A stretch of DNA of 64,000 bases from Clostridia bacterium (GCA_900766735.1 CAAFWO010000017.1:1-64000); one strand, 5' to 3'. Shown: positions 27,264 through 36,524, numbered from the stretch's first letter. Notes: generated by a model not told the origin, from the sequence alone. Program-made: numbers and translations.

Positions 27264-28742
27264 TTATTTAAGAATCTTTTTAAAGTCCTCATATGCGCTG
27301 TCCCAAGCGGCAGTTTCCTGAGGCTCGTAGCAGACGGGCTCGAACGACGCTTTAACGATCTGTCTTGCCTCGTCCAAGGTCTTGATCTCGCCGAGAGCCA
27401 TGAGCTGTGCGGCGATGTTACCCATTGAGGTCGCCTCAACAGGGCCGGCAACGACTCTTCTGCCCGTCGCGTTAGCGGTGAACTGGCAGATCATCTTATC
27501 CTTGATTCCGCCGCCCACAAGGTGAACAACGTCGATTTTCTTGCCGAAGATCTCTTCAAGGCATTCGATGGAATAGCGGTATTTCATCGCAAGGCTCTGC
27601 GCTATGCAGCGTGTGACAGGGCCAATTCCATCGGGAATGGGCTGATTTGTATTTTTGCAGAACTCGGCAATGAATTTCGGCATATTTCCGGGGCCGGAAA
27701 AACCGGTGTAGTCCGGATCGATGAAGCTTTCAAACGGCTTTGCGTTCCATGCTGCCTGCTCCATATCGTCAAACGACAGCGCCTTGCCCTCTCTTTTCCA
27801 CTGACGGCGGCTCTCCTGAATGATCCACAGACCCATAACGTTTTTAAGGAAGCGGATAGTCTTGTTGATACCGCCCTCGTTGGTGAAGTTGTATTTCGCG
27901 GAAAGGTCGTTTATCAAGGGCTTGTCGATCTCGACGCCTAAAAGCGACCATGTTCCGCAGCTTATGTAAACATAGCTTTCGTCCTTCTCGGCCGGAACAG
28001 CCGCAACGGCGGACGCCGTGTCGTGCGATGCGACAGCGGCAATGGGAACGGAGCCGATTCCGAGCTCTTCCGCAATTTCGGGGAGCACCTTGCCCATGAT
28101 CTTTCCGGGGTGGATAACGTTTGTGAATATCTTTTTGGGAAGGCCGAGCTTTTCAATGATGCCCCATGCCCAATCGTCTGTCACCGAGTTATAAAGCTGG
28201 CTGGTGGAGGCGATCGAATACTCCGTCACCTTTTCGCCGGTTAAGAAATAATTGAAAAGGTCGGGGATCATCAGCATCGTCTCGGCGTTTTCGAGAGCCG
28301 GAGAGCCGGAAAGCTTGTCGGCAAGAAGCTGATATATCGTGTTGAAGTTGGCGAACTGGATTCCGGTTTCGGAATAGATCTCGTCCTTGCTTATGTATTT
28401 TTCGATGTCGTTGAAGATCGGGAACGTCCTCGGGTCGCGGTAGTTGTGCGGATTTGCCAAAAGCCTTCCCGTTTTGTCAAGCAGTCCGTAGTCAACGCCC
28501 CATGTGTCGATACCGATCGAGGCGATGTCGCGGTTTCCTTCCATCGCGGTTTTGTTGATTCCGGTCTTGATCTCGAAAAAGAGCCTTAAAATGTCCCAGT
28601 AAAGGTCTTTGCCGACTGCGACGAAATCGTTTGAAAAGCGGTGAGTTTCGTTAAGTGTCACCTTTTTGCCGTCATACTCGGCCAGGATCGCTCTTCCCGA
28701 GCTTGCGCCGAAGTCGTATGCCAGAACTTTGAGATTTGCCAT
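27264..28742 (-). CDS. rhaB: Rhamnulokinase
   Basis: The 492-residue FGGY-family carbohydrate kinase matches rhamnulokinase, which phosphorylates L-rhamnulose at O-1. It shows the phosphate-binding LAYDFGASSGRAIL at the N-terminus, SIGIDTWGVDYGLLD, SHDTASAVAAVP, YISCGTWSLLGVE and HLVGGGIKDKMICQFTANA. No other rhamnose gene (isomerase, aldolase, regulator) is in the window. It lies 27 bases downstream of the dnaC-like gene on the same strand. A related kinase such as fuculokinase is possible but less likely. Confidence 0.88.
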   Translation of the reverse strand: MANLKVLAYDFGASSGRAILAEYDGKKVTLNETHRFSNDFVAVGKDLYWDILRLFFEIKTGINKTAMEGNRDIASIGIDTWGVDYGLLDKTGRLLANPHNYRDPRTFPIFNDIEKYISKDEIYSETGIQFANFNTIYQLLADKLSGSPALENAETMLMIPDLFNYFLTGEKVTEYSIASTSQLYNSVTDDWAWGIIEKLGLPKKIFTNVIHPGKIMGKVLPEIAEELGIGSVPIAAVASHDTASAVAAVPAEKDESYVYISCGTWSLLGVEIDKPLINDLSAKYNFTNEGGINKTIRFLKNVMGLWIIQESRRQWKREGKALSFDDMEQAAWNAKPFESFIDPDYTGFSGPGNMPKFIAEFCKNTNQPIPDGIGPVTRCIAQSLAMKYRYSIECLEEIFGKKIDVVHLVGGGIKDKMICQFTANATGRRVVAGPVEATSMGNIAAQLMALGEIKTLDEARQIVKASFEPVCYEPQETAAWDSAYEDFKKILK

Positions 28743-28769
28743 AAGAAAAATCCTCCTTAAAATAATGGT

Positions 28770-29750
28770 TTATCCTTTTTTCATAAAGCGGATGTCGTTT
28801 CCGCAGAATTTTAATATCGTAAAATCGCCGATGATGCGCGAGAGCGTGCGCTCTGAATAAACGCGCTTGATGTCCTGAAGCGAAAGATTCGTGCTGACAA
28901 TGGTCTTCTTTTTCGTCAAAAGCCTCGTATTTAATATCCTGAAAAGCTCCGACACCGAAAAGTCCGAAATAAACTCGGTCCCGAGGTCATCCAAGATCAG
29001 AAGGTCGCAGTCCGTGAGCCGTTTCGCCGTGTAAACGTCGGCCTCCTCGTTTGTTTTGGAAAACTTTATCTTATCCAAAAGCGTGAAGACGACACCGGCG
29101 CTCTGATATATGACGCTGACGCCGCGGCTTATGAGGCTGTTCGCGATGCAGGAGGACAAAAACGTCTTCCCGAGCCCGGTCTGGCCGGTGAATAAAAGGT
29201 TATCGTCCAAAGACTCGAAATTCTCCGCAAAGCGCTTGCAGACAGTGAGTATCCTTTCCATGACCGCGCGCGGATGCTCGCCGCCGTCCCCGAGCACCTC
29301 AGGATAGAGCGAAAGATCGAAATCCTCAAAGCGGTTTTTGGAAAGCGCCGCGAGGTTGGACTCCGAGAACACCGCCTCGATCAGCTTCTTTTTAAAGCAC
29401 TCGCAGTATGAGTTGTCGATAAAGCCCTCGTCGCGGCAATACGGGCAGTCATACGGCGGATTTAAGAAATTTTTGTCGTAGCCCGCGCCCTCGATCAGCG
29501 CGTCGCGCTTTTTGGTGAGCGAGACTGAGCGTGAATGGATCTCCTCTGCCGCCTTCTCGGGGTCATACCCTTCGGCGACGCGGCGGAATACCGAAAAGCT
29601 GATCGACGCGATCTCGTCGTCAAGCTTTTTAAGCTCCGGAATTTCGGAATATAAAAGAGAGCGCCTGTTGTTGATAAGCTCCGCCCTCGCTCGTTTTTTC
29701 GCTTCGAACTCGCCCGCGACTGCGGCGGCGATGCTCTTGTCGTACGGCAT
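28770..29750 (-). CDS. Helicase loader, DnaC/DnaI-like AAA+ ATPase
   Basis: The 326-residue protein resembles DnaI/DnaC helicase loaders. It has an N-terminal helical region, a cysteine cluster (Cys102, 105, 116, 118 in CPYCRDEGFIDNSYCEC), Walker A GQTGLGKT (189-196), Walker B LLILDDLG and a sensor STNLS. It would load the replicative helicase with the adjacent DnaD-type protein. The pair dnaD-dnaC is conserved in Clostridia. Confidence 0.9.
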   Translation of the reverse strand: MPYDKSIAAAVAGEFEAKKRARAELINNRRSLLYSEIPELKKLDDEIASISFSVFRRVAEGYDPEKAAEEIHSRSVSLTKKRDALIEGAGYDKNFLNPPYDCPYCRDEGFIDNSYCECFKKKLIEAVFSESNLAALSKNRFEDFDLSLYPEVLGDGGEHPRAVMERILTVCKRFAENFESLDDNLLFTGQTGLGKTFLSSCIANSLISRGVSVIYQSAGVVFTLLDKIKFSKTNEEADVYTAKRLTDCDLLILDDLGTEFISDFSVSELFRILNTRLLTKKKTIVSTNLSLQDIKRVYSERTLSRIIGDFTILKFCGNDIRFMKKG

Positions 29751-29765
29751 TTAACTCCCCCTCCT

Positions 29766-30782
29766 TTAGTTAACGGTCAGCGTGCTTTGACCGGCGATCT
29801 TGTCAAGCTCCTCGTCCGAATACGAACGGGTGCCGGAGTATGAGGCGAACTTCGTTTTCGGCGCGGGTCTGGCCGCTTTTGGCTCTTTTTTCACCTCGCG
29901 CTCCGCCTCGTCAACGGTGCTGATGCCGGCCGTTTTCCAGTTTTGCAATATCGCGTTCATATAGTGATAGCTCGCCTTGCCGGTGTTTAAGATAGTCTTG
30001 TCATAGGCAAGCTTTATCATCTCGTCCGAAAAACCCATATTTTCGCTCCACTCGATAAGGTGGTGATACTCCGCGTCTCCAAGATCGCGCCCGGAGATGC
30101 CGAGGAGCTTTTTAAAGCGGCGCTTGGTCTTTCCGGCCTTTTCGAGCGCACAAAGATGCGCCGAGGCCTTCTCCGGAGTGTTGATCCCCATATCGTACCA
30201 TGAGAGGGCGACCTTCTCGATGTAGCGCATCGCCTTTTTGTCAAGCGACGCGCAGTGCTCGATGATCATTAAGATGACCTCGACCGGGAGCGAAAGCCAG
30301 TCATAGAAGCTGTAGAGCGTCATCGTGTCGTTCTGCGAAAGCGGACGGCCCAAAAGCATGTGCGCATGCTCATACATCTCGGCCAGCGTGCGGTCGGACG
30401 ACTGACGGTCGGCGATCTCGCTCATCTTGTATGCCGGGCGTGACGGCATTTCACCTTCCGCCTTCTCCTCCTTTTTGGGAGCGATGGACGAAAGATCCGA
30501 AAACTGAACCAGAAAGTCCGACGGGTCGGACTCGGAATTATAGATAAGCGTCACGACGCCGCGGCTCTCCCAGTATTTCCATGCCTTGATAACGTCGCTC
30601 TCTAAAATCGAAAGTGACGACGCAACGTCGGCAACAGTGGACTTCGGATTTTCCGAATAGCACTGACGGTAGCCGTAAATATAAACCGCAATAAAGGTCG
30701 GGTTCGCGTCCTTCATGCAGTAATCAACAAATTCGCAGGGAATGCAGAAGACCTGATTCCTGCCGAGAGAGAAACCTGCCAT
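29766..30782 (-). CDS. DnaD-domain primosome protein
   Basis: From ATG 30782 (AAGGTGAGGC upstream) the protein has 338 residues. A winged-helix-like N-terminal half (about 1-110) is followed by two DnaD/DnaB C-terminal-type domains (about 130-215, with LGRPLSQNDTMTLYSFYDWL, and 225-290, with WKTAGISTVDEAE). A basic Ala/Pro/Lys linker and a short tail complete it. It probably acts like DnaD/DnaB of B. subtilis in primosome assembly. It precedes the helicase loader by 15 bases. Confidence 0.87.
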   Translation of the reverse strand: MAGFSLGRNQVFCIPCEFVDYCMKDANPTFIAVYIYGYRQCYSENPKSTVADVASSLSILESDVIKAWKYWESRGVVTLIYNSESDPSDFLVQFSDLSSIAPKKEEKAEGEMPSRPAYKMSEIADRQSSDRTLAEMYEHAHMLLGRPLSQNDTMTLYSFYDWLSLPVEVILMIIEHCASLDKKAMRYIEKVALSWYDMGINTPEKASAHLCALEKAGKTKRRFKKLLGISGRDLGDAEYHHLIEWSENMGFSDEMIKLAYDKTILNTGKASYHYMNAILQNWKTAGISTVDEAEREVKKEPKAARPAPKTKFASYSGTRSYSDEELDKIAGQSTLTVN

Positions 30783-30904
30783 AATAAAAGCCTCACCTTG
30801 GTAATAAATCAATGAACAAAAGTCATACAATAATATGATAGCACAATTTTTATCATTCTTCAATAACAATTTTAAATTTTGCAAAATTTATGGGAGGTTT
30901 GCTG

Positions 30905-31708
30905 ATGTTTACCTACGAGGAACTTGTAAGGACAATGGATCATGCCGAGGCGCACTCCGCCGGCCGGAGCGTCTGGGGGCGCGAGCTGTGGTGGTATAAG
31001 CTGGGGAGCGGAGGAAAAAAGCTCTTTTTGAACGGCACGCACCACGGAAACGAATATATCACGGCGCGGCTGTGCGCGGACTATTATAATGAAGGGAAAA
31101 TTCCGGACGGCTGGAGCGTTTACATAATGCCGATGGTGAACCCGGACGGCGCGGCCGTTTCCCAGGGGCTGCTGCCCAAGAGCACGGCGATATATGAGAA
31201 CCTGCGCCGTATGAACGGATGGAACGACATATACCGCTCGTGGCAGGCGAACGCGAACGGGGTCGATCTAAATCACAATTACGACGCAGACTTTAGCCAG
31301 ATCGAGCCGCACGGCCCGTCGCGCTGTGCCGGCCGCTATCCTGAAAGCGAGCCGGAGACCCGCGCGGTCGTGAATTTCGTGAGGAGCGAGAATTTCGATA
31401 TGGTGATATGCTTACATTCGCAGGGCGAGGTAATTTATCACGGTTTCAAGGGCTTCTACCCCAAAGGGAGCGCCGAGATAGCCGCGGCAATGGCAAAAAT
31501 ATCGGGCTACGCGGTCGAAGAGCCGGAGAAAGCGGCCTCCTTCGGCGGAATGAAGGACTGGTTCGTGGATAAATTCAAAAGGCCGGGCTTCACCGTCGAG
31601 GTCGGAAAAGGTAAAAATCCGATCGACGAAGGCCAGACCGGGGAGATCGAAAAACGCCTGTTCGGCGCAATTGACGCGGCGATGTTGACTTATGATGAGG
31701 TTTTGTGA
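30905..31708 (+). CDS. M14 zinc carboxypeptidase (probable murein-peptide endopeptidase)
   Basis: From ATG 30905 (GGGAGG seven bases upstream) the protein has 267 residues. The zinc ligands fit HxxE (His47 and Glu50 in GTHHGNEY) plus the histidine in ICLHSQGE, and the catalytic glutamate is in FTVEVGKG. It resembles gamma-D-glutamyl-(L)-meso-diaminopimelate peptidases of the MpaA/EndoI type. No signal peptide or LysM domain is present, so it probably cleaves recycled murein peptides in the cytosol. Confidence 0.85.
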   Translation: MFTYEELVRTMDHAEAHSAGRSVWGRELWWYKLGSGGKKLFLNGTHHGNEYITARLCADYYNEGKIPDGWSVYIMPMVNPDGAAVSQGLLPKSTAIYENLRRMNGWNDIYRSWQANANGVDLNHNYDADFSQIEPHGPSRCAGRYPESEPETRAVVNFVRSENFDMVICLHSQGEVIYHGFKGFYPKGSAEIAAAMAKISGYAVEEPEKAASFGGMKDWFVDKFKRPGFTVEVGKGKNPIDEGQTGEIEKRLFGAIDAAMLTYDEVL

Positions 31709-31742
31709 TAAAATATAGAAAAAAACGTCGGGAGGCGATAGC

Positions 31743-32660
31743 ATGAAATATAACACAGTCGTGATCGGAGGCGGAGCGGCCGGGCTTGATGCGGCGGCAT
31801 CGTGCGCAAGACTCGGGCTTTCGGTGCTTTTACTTGAAGCGATGTATACGGGCGGAATGGCGCTCAAGGTGAAAAACGTGCCGGACTTTCCCGGCTTTCC
31901 GGACGGGATCAGCGGCGAGGAGCTGACCGACAGAATGGAGAAAGCGGCGATCGCCGCCGGCGTTCGCATTCTTCACGAACGGGTGACGGATATGGAGCTT
32001 TCGGAAAAAACTAAAAGCATCACGACCGACAGGGGCGCCTATGAGGCGGACACGGTGATAATCGCCTGCGGTGTGCGCGTCCGCGAAATGGGGCTTGAAA
32101 ACGAGCGCGCGCTCACCGGGCTCGGCATTTTCCATGCAGTCGCGGAGGGCAAAAGGGCGATCGAAGGCAAGAAGGCGGCTGTCTGGGGCTCGGGCGAGGA
32201 GGCGTGCAACTTTGCGCTTGAACTTGCGGAGATATGCATAGCGGTGTACCTCATCTGTCCCGAGGAGTGCTTAAATGCCGGAAAACGGCTGATAGAGCGC
32301 ATCAGAAACACACCGAAGATAAAATTATACGAAAATTCGCTGATCGCCGGTGTCAATGAAGGAATGTTTCTTTTAGAGTCTATGACCGTGGTCGGCAAGG
32401 AGACGATGGAGATCGATTCGATGCCGGTCGAGGCGGTGTTCGTTTCGCCGGAGCTTGAACCGGACAGCGACGTGCTTTTGGGGCACGTCAGAATGACGGA
32501 CGAGGGAGCGGTCATCGTGAACGGTGATATGGAGACGGAAACAGAGGGAGTCTATGCGGTCGGTGCCGTGCGTTCCGGCTCGGCGAAAACGATTCCGGAC
32601 GCAGTGGCCGACGCGCGCCGCGCCGCCCTCGCAGTAAATGCGTATATAATAGGAAACTAA
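31743..32660 (+). CDS. Thioredoxin-reductase-like FAD-dependent oxidoreductase without CxxC
   Basis: The 305-residue protein has the two dinucleotide-binding folds of the class II pyridine nucleotide-disulfide family: VVIGGGAAGLDAAASC (6-21) and AAVWGSGEEACNFALEL (145-161). The late motif GVYAVGAVRSGS is also present. Where thioredoxin reductases carry the redox-active CATC, this protein reads HAVAEG (131-136), so it cannot use that disulfide. The substrate is unknown. It follows the M14 peptidase by 34 bases and ends at a terminator. Confidence 0.8.
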   Translation: MKYNTVVIGGGAAGLDAAASCARLGLSVLLLEAMYTGGMALKVKNVPDFPGFPDGISGEELTDRMEKAAIAAGVRILHERVTDMELSEKTKSITTDRGAYEADTVIIACGVRVREMGLENERALTGLGIFHAVAEGKRAIEGKKAAVWGSGEEACNFALELAEICIAVYLICPEECLNAGKRLIERIRNTPKIKLYENSLIAGVNEGMFLLESMTVVGKETMEIDSMPVEAVFVSPELEPDSDVLLGHVRMTDEGAVIVNGDMETETEGVYAVGAVRSGSAKTIPDAVADARRAALAVNAYIIGN

Positions 32661-32666
32661 AATTTA

Positions 32667-32693
32667 AAAGCAAGCCGAAAGGTTTGCTTTTTT
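32667..32693 (+). terminator. Terminator after the flavoprotein gene
   Basis: A ten-base stem with GAAA tetraloop (AAAGCAAGCC facing GGTTTGCTTT) is followed by TTTT. Confidence 0.8.
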
Positions 32694-32703
32694 GTATGTG
32701 CGT

Positions 32704-32732
32704 AAAGGCTCCCTCATCAGATGGAGGCATTT
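32704..32732. repeat. Partial copy of hairpin repeat family 2
   Basis: AAAGGCTCCCTCATCAGATG followed by GAGGCATTT is the first-stem half of the repeat seen complete at 41513-41568. The second hairpin is missing. Confidence 0.6.
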
Positions 32733-32853
32733 GACCACCCCACCCACGCTAATGCACCCATCTCTTTGTAACAATTCACTCACCCGTCCGCGGAACACTT
32801 TGCCGCTCTAATGTTACAAAACGGTGACAAATGAAGAAAAATCGCAAAAAAGC
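32733..32853. other. Gene-free stretch before the S-layer promoters
   Basis: No open frame or RNA gene is recognised. CCCACCCACGCTAATGCACC near 32740 resembles the conserved lead-in of repeat family 1, but no hairpin follows. Confidence 0.4.
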
Positions 32854-32882
32854 TTGACAAAACACAAAAAAAATAATATTAT
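32854..32882 (+). promoter_or_regulatory. S-layer gene promoter P1
   Basis: TTGACA and TATTAT separated by 17 bases, about 240 bases before the S-layer start codon. Confidence 0.75.
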
Positions 32883-32933
32883 AAAATGGTTAAGGCGAAA
32901 AAAGACCGCGTTTTTTTGCAGCAATGTGCTCCC

Positions 32934-32946
32934 TATTTTACAGTTG
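32934..32946 (+). promoter_or_regulatory. Leader motif shared with the stalk-protein gene
   Basis: TATTTTACAGTTG occurs here in the P1 leader and again at 38171-38183 in the leader of the secreted stalk-domain protein. Confidence 0.4.
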
Positions 32947-32968
32947 TGTAACAACTCGGTAAATAGCA

Positions 32969-32997
32969 TTGACTTATAAAAGGGTCGATGCTATAAT
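32969..32997 (+). promoter_or_regulatory. S-layer gene promoter P2
   Basis: TTGACT and TATAAT separated by 17 bases. Transcription would start near 33004, giving a leader of about 115 bases with a CCGTA-CTTG-TACGG hairpin at 33017-33030. Confidence 0.8.
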
Positions 32998-33120
32998 GAA
33001 GCCATGGTTGGGAGGACCGTACTTGTACGGGCTTTCGATAAGCGACAGGTAAAAAGGCCGGCTCGCGGAAAGCGGATTCTTTCGCCAACAAAAAATTTTT
33101 TATAAGGAGGAATTGAGGTT

Positions 33121-36036
33121 ATGAAAAATCTCAAGAAAGTTCTCGCACTTGTATTGGCATGCGCTACTCTCTTCACGATGAGCTCTTTCGCATTTTCGGA
33201 CGTTGCTGAAGATGCAAGCTATCTTGAAGCTGTAACGATGCTCAGCAAGCTGGGAATCATCAACGGTTATGAGGATGGAACCTTCCTTCCTGATAACACA
33301 ATCACCAGAGCGGAAGCTGCGAAAGTTCTTGTATGCGCTCTTAACGCTGAAGATTCAGCTAAGGGTATGGCAGATCAGGAGCTCTTCACAGACGTTCCGA
33401 AGACTCACTGGGCTGCAGGTTATGTAAACTACGCTGCAAACTTCGGTATCATCGCAGGTCGTGGAAACGGCATATTTGATCCCGAGTCTCCCGTTTCTTA
33501 CGAGGAAATCGTAAAGATGGTAGTTGCAATGCTTGGTTACACACCTGTTGCAAACATCAAGGGCGGCTATCCCACAGGTTATCTCTATGTTGCAAACAGC
33601 GTAGCTAAGATCACCAAGGGTGCAACCGGCACGACCGGCGACGCTGCTAAGAGATGGGTTGTTGCAAGACTTGTATTCAACTCTCTTGAAACAAAGATCA
33701 TGGAGCCCGAAAAGTGGAGTGCAAGCGATCCCGAGTACATCAAGGGTGATGACACTCTCTTAAAGGATTATCTTGAAGTTACCAAGGTTGAGGGTGTTAT
33801 CACCGATACATTCCTCGCTAAGGCTGATTTCCAGGATAAAGAAGATCAGGACGTTGACTTGCTTATCAGCACAATCGACGGCAAGACAAAGAGAGCACTC
33901 GAGAATGACAACATTTCTTACAACTCTATGCCCGGCGACACCTACACTGTAGACGCTAACGGCACATACGCTGAGGATTACCTCGGTTACACAGTTGTAG
34001 CATACGTTAAGGATTTCGACGAGGGTTCCGACGTGCTCGTTGCTGTAGCTCCCAAGGCTAACAAGAACACGACTCTTGACGTTGCTTTTGACGACTTCGA
34101 GAAAGACACTGTTGACAACTCAAACTCTAAGTACATCGAGTTCGAGTACTATGCAAATGTTGACGACGAAGACACAACAAAGGGCAAGATCTCCAAGAAG
34201 AATGACGACTTCTATGTATATCAGAACGGCAGATTGGACTCTTCTCTTAACTCTGACACGGCAATTGTTAACTTCATCAAGCAGTTCAGCACCGATTACG
34301 ATGCAGAAGAGGGTTACATCAGATTCGTTGATAACGACGGCGATAACTATGCTGATTACCTCTTCGTTGAGACCATCAACGATGAGTATGTAGTTGATTC
34401 TATCACAGCTAAGACATTCAAGATTGACGACAAGATCAACTCTAAGACGATCACTCTCGATCCTACCGACGATGAGAAGTATGTAAACTTCTACAGAGAC
34501 GGCGTACAGGTTGAGTTCTCTTCCATCAAGGAAGGCGACACTCTTTCTGTAGCATACAATAAGTCTACTCTTAAGAACTCCAACGTTGTAAGCGTTTACA
34601 TCTCTTCGGAGAAGGCTGAGGGCTATGTTTCCACAGCTTCCGCTACAAAGAACGAGTACAAGATCGACGGTACCGTATATGCTAAGTCTTCTAAGTACAC
34701 TGAAGACATTAGGAGAGGCGACGAGGGCACATTCTACCTTAACTATAAGGGCAGAGTAGCATACAAAGAGGCTCAGACTTCTAAGGACGGCAACTATGCA
34801 TTCTTACTTTCTGTAAACACTGATGACGACTTTGCTGACGGCAAGAGCTTCACTCTTCGTTTCATGAACGAAAAGGGTGAGTGGGTAGACGCTAAGCTTT
34901 ATGAGAAGCTTGCTATCTACGACGAAGGCGGTAAGCAGGTTGCTAAGTACAAGGACATGGATGCTCTTGAGGCCGGAATCGAAGCTAATACGAGCAACTG
35001 GTTAGCGGTAAATGCAGGCGAGCTTGAGCTTGACGGCGCTAAGGCTCAGAGAATATTCAAGTATACTCTTAACTCCAACGGCGACATCACAAAGATCACT
35101 CTTCCCAAGAATGGCCTTAATGAGGACAAATTCACCTATGAAGCATTTACTGATGAGACCTACAAAGAGTCTTCCAACAGATTTGCCGGCATCAAATATA
35201 AGGGCGGCGTTGACAAGAAAACTGTAGTATTCAATATCGACGTTGACACTGACAACGTAGTAGACGCAACAAAGAAGAAAGAGGTTTCTCTTGCGACAAG
35301 CACTCTCTTCAAGGATGAGTCTAAGTACACAGGTATTGCATACGATTACGAGAACGACGCTTACAAGTGCATGGTAATCACCAATGCCGGAAACAAGATC
35401 GACGAAGAGTCTTCTCTCCTCGTAATCCAGAACGCAGAGCTCACATCCAACGATGATGACGATTACTTCGTAATCACCGGTTACAAGGATGGTAAGAATG
35501 TTACTCTTGAGTCTGTAGCAATTGAAGACCTCGGGTATGAGGGCACTAAGGTTACAACCGACAGCGAGCTTGAAAATCTTGACGGCGGCGCAATCGCAGA
35601 GATCTCTGTTGACGGCGCAGGCAAGATCGACAATGTAAAGGTTCTCTTCACATTTGACGATGCTGAGTACGGCAAGAAGGTTGAGATCGGCAACCTTGAC
35701 GAGGATGCAGCTTATGTATACGGTGCAATCTCTTCCAAGAAGGTTTCCGGAACAGGCAAGGTTATCGACCTTACATCTTCATATGTATTAGATGCTGATG
35801 GCAAGGATCAGAATGTATTTGCAAGCATCGCAACAGCGGGTGCCGGCATGAAGGGTAACATCTACCTTGTAGAGCCCGGTGCAAGAAAGAACACCATCTC
35901 GGTTGATACTTCTATCGCTGATTATGTTGATTCTCTCAACGAAGATCTCGGATCCGGTGACGAAGTTTACTGCGCATATGCTAAGCTTTATGACGGCGAC
36001 ACGATCGACGTTGTAGTTTACAAGATCAAGCTGTAA
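33121..36036 (+). CDS. Major surface-layer protein candidate, SLH domains
   Basis: The 971-residue secreted protein has a signal peptide (1-24) and SLH repeats at about 26-70 (FSDVAEDASYLEAVTMLSKL) and 88-135 (FTDVPKTHWAAGYVNYAANF). A degenerate third repeat runs at about 140-195. A long acidic, Asp/Lys/Thr-rich, beta-predicted ectodomain without a recognised enzyme fold follows. The composition fits a self-assembling S-layer protein bound to wall polymer. Tandem near-consensus promoters, AAGGAGG, a structured leader, strongly biased codons (AAG, GAC, CTC/CTT) and a strong terminator indicate very high expression. The S-layer role is inferred from these features; family recognition of the SLH repeats is firm. 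Confidence 0.82.
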   Translation: MKNLKKVLALVLACATLFTMSSFAFSDVAEDASYLEAVTMLSKLGIINGYEDGTFLPDNTITRAEAAKVLVCALNAEDSAKGMADQELFTDVPKTHWAAGYVNYAANFGIIAGRGNGIFDPESPVSYEEIVKMVVAMLGYTPVANIKGGYPTGYLYVANSVAKITKGATGTTGDAAKRWVVARLVFNSLETKIMEPEKWSASDPEYIKGDDTLLKDYLEVTKVEGVITDTFLAKADFQDKEDQDVDLLISTIDGKTKRALENDNISYNSMPGDTYTVDANGTYAEDYLGYTVVAYVKDFDEGSDVLVAVAPKANKNTTLDVAFDDFEKDTVDNSNSKYIEFEYYANVDDEDTTKGKISKKNDDFYVYQNGRLDSSLNSDTAIVNFIKQFSTDYDAEEGYIRFVDNDGDNYADYLFVETINDEYVVDSITAKTFKIDDKINSKTITLDPTDDEKYVNFYRDGVQVEFSSIKEGDTLSVAYNKSTLKNSNVVSVYISSEKAEGYVSTASATKNEYKIDGTVYAKSSKYTEDIRRGDEGTFYLNYKGRVAYKEAQTSKDGNYAFLLSVNTDDDFADGKSFTLRFMNEKGEWVDAKLYEKLAIYDEGGKQVAKYKDMDALEAGIEANTSNWLAVNAGELELDGAKAQRIFKYTLNSNGDITKITLPKNGLNEDKFTYEAFTDETYKESSNRFAGIKYKGGVDKKTVVFNIDVDTDNVVDATKKKEVSLATSTLFKDESKYTGIAYDYENDAYKCMVITNAGNKIDEESSLLVIQNAELTSNDDDDYFVITGYKDGKNVTLESVAIEDLGYEGTKVTTDSELENLDGGAIAEISVDGAGKIDNVKVLFTFDDAEYGKKVEIGNLDEDAAYVYGAISSKKVSGTGKVIDLTSSYVLDADGKDQNVFASIATAGAGMKGNIYLVEPGARKNTISVDTSIADYVDSLNEDLGSGDEVYCAYAKLYDGDTIDVVVYKIKL

Positions 36037-36054
36037 GCTTTAACCCAAACAATT

Positions 36055-36088
36055 AAAAAGAACGCAGAGCAATCTGCGTTCTTTTTTT
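36055..36088 (+). terminator. Terminator of the S-layer gene
   Basis: A 14-bp perfect stem (AAAAAGAACGCAGA and complement, loop GCAA) is followed by TT. Confidence 0.9.
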
Positions 36089-36133
36089 GTGTGCGCTTTC
36101 AAAGGCTCACCCGGAGTTTGGTTAAGGCGCAAT

Positions 36134-36181
36134 AAGGCTCCCCCTGGGGGAGCTGTCAAAACCGCAGGGTTTGACTGAGGG
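36134..36181 (+). repeat. Hairpin repeat family 2, copy
   Basis: GGCTCCCCC faces GGGGGAGC (stem 1), then GTCAAAACC faces GGTTTGAC (stem 2), then TGAGGG, the full architecture of the family. Confidence 0.75.
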
Positions 36182-36212
36182 ATATGGGATTTGCACCCAC
36201 TCCGATAGTACA

Positions 36213-36242
36213 CCGTAGGGCACGGCGGTTTCCGACGTGCCG
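36213..36242 (+). repeat. Hairpin repeat family 1, copy A
   Basis: CCGTAGG precedes stem GGCACG / CGTGCC enclosing GCGGTTTCCGA. The 28-base core is identical to the copy at 41714-41741. Confidence 0.75.
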
Positions 36243-36258
36243 ACCGTTTTGCACACAC

Positions 36259-36288
36259 CTCGGTTCGTCGTAAACGCCGAACCCTACG
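36259..36288 (-). repeat. Hairpin repeat family 1, inverted copy B
   Basis: On the minus strand CGTAGGG is followed by stem GGTTCG / CGAACC enclosing GCGTTTACGA; the stem differs from copy A at both arms together. Confidence 0.7.
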
Positions 36289-36312
36289 ATTTGCACCCAC
36301 TCCACTGATGCA

Positions 36313-36342
36313 CCCGTAGGGGATGGCGTCCCCGACATCCCG
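36313..36342 (+). repeat. Hairpin repeat family 1, copy C
   Basis: CCGTAGG precedes stem GGGATG / CATCCC enclosing GCGTCCCCGA. The lead-in TTTGCACCCACTCC (36290-36303) is also present before copy A. Confidence 0.75.
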
Positions 36343-36433
36343 ATAATTTTAAGAACAAAAAAGGGGAACAAATGAAGCGAGTGGAAGATTTAAAACAAAA
36401 AAAGTCGGAACAAGCTTCGCTTGTTCCGACTCG

Positions 36434-36509
<76 letters not shown>

Positions 36510-36524
36510 AAACCAACATATAAT

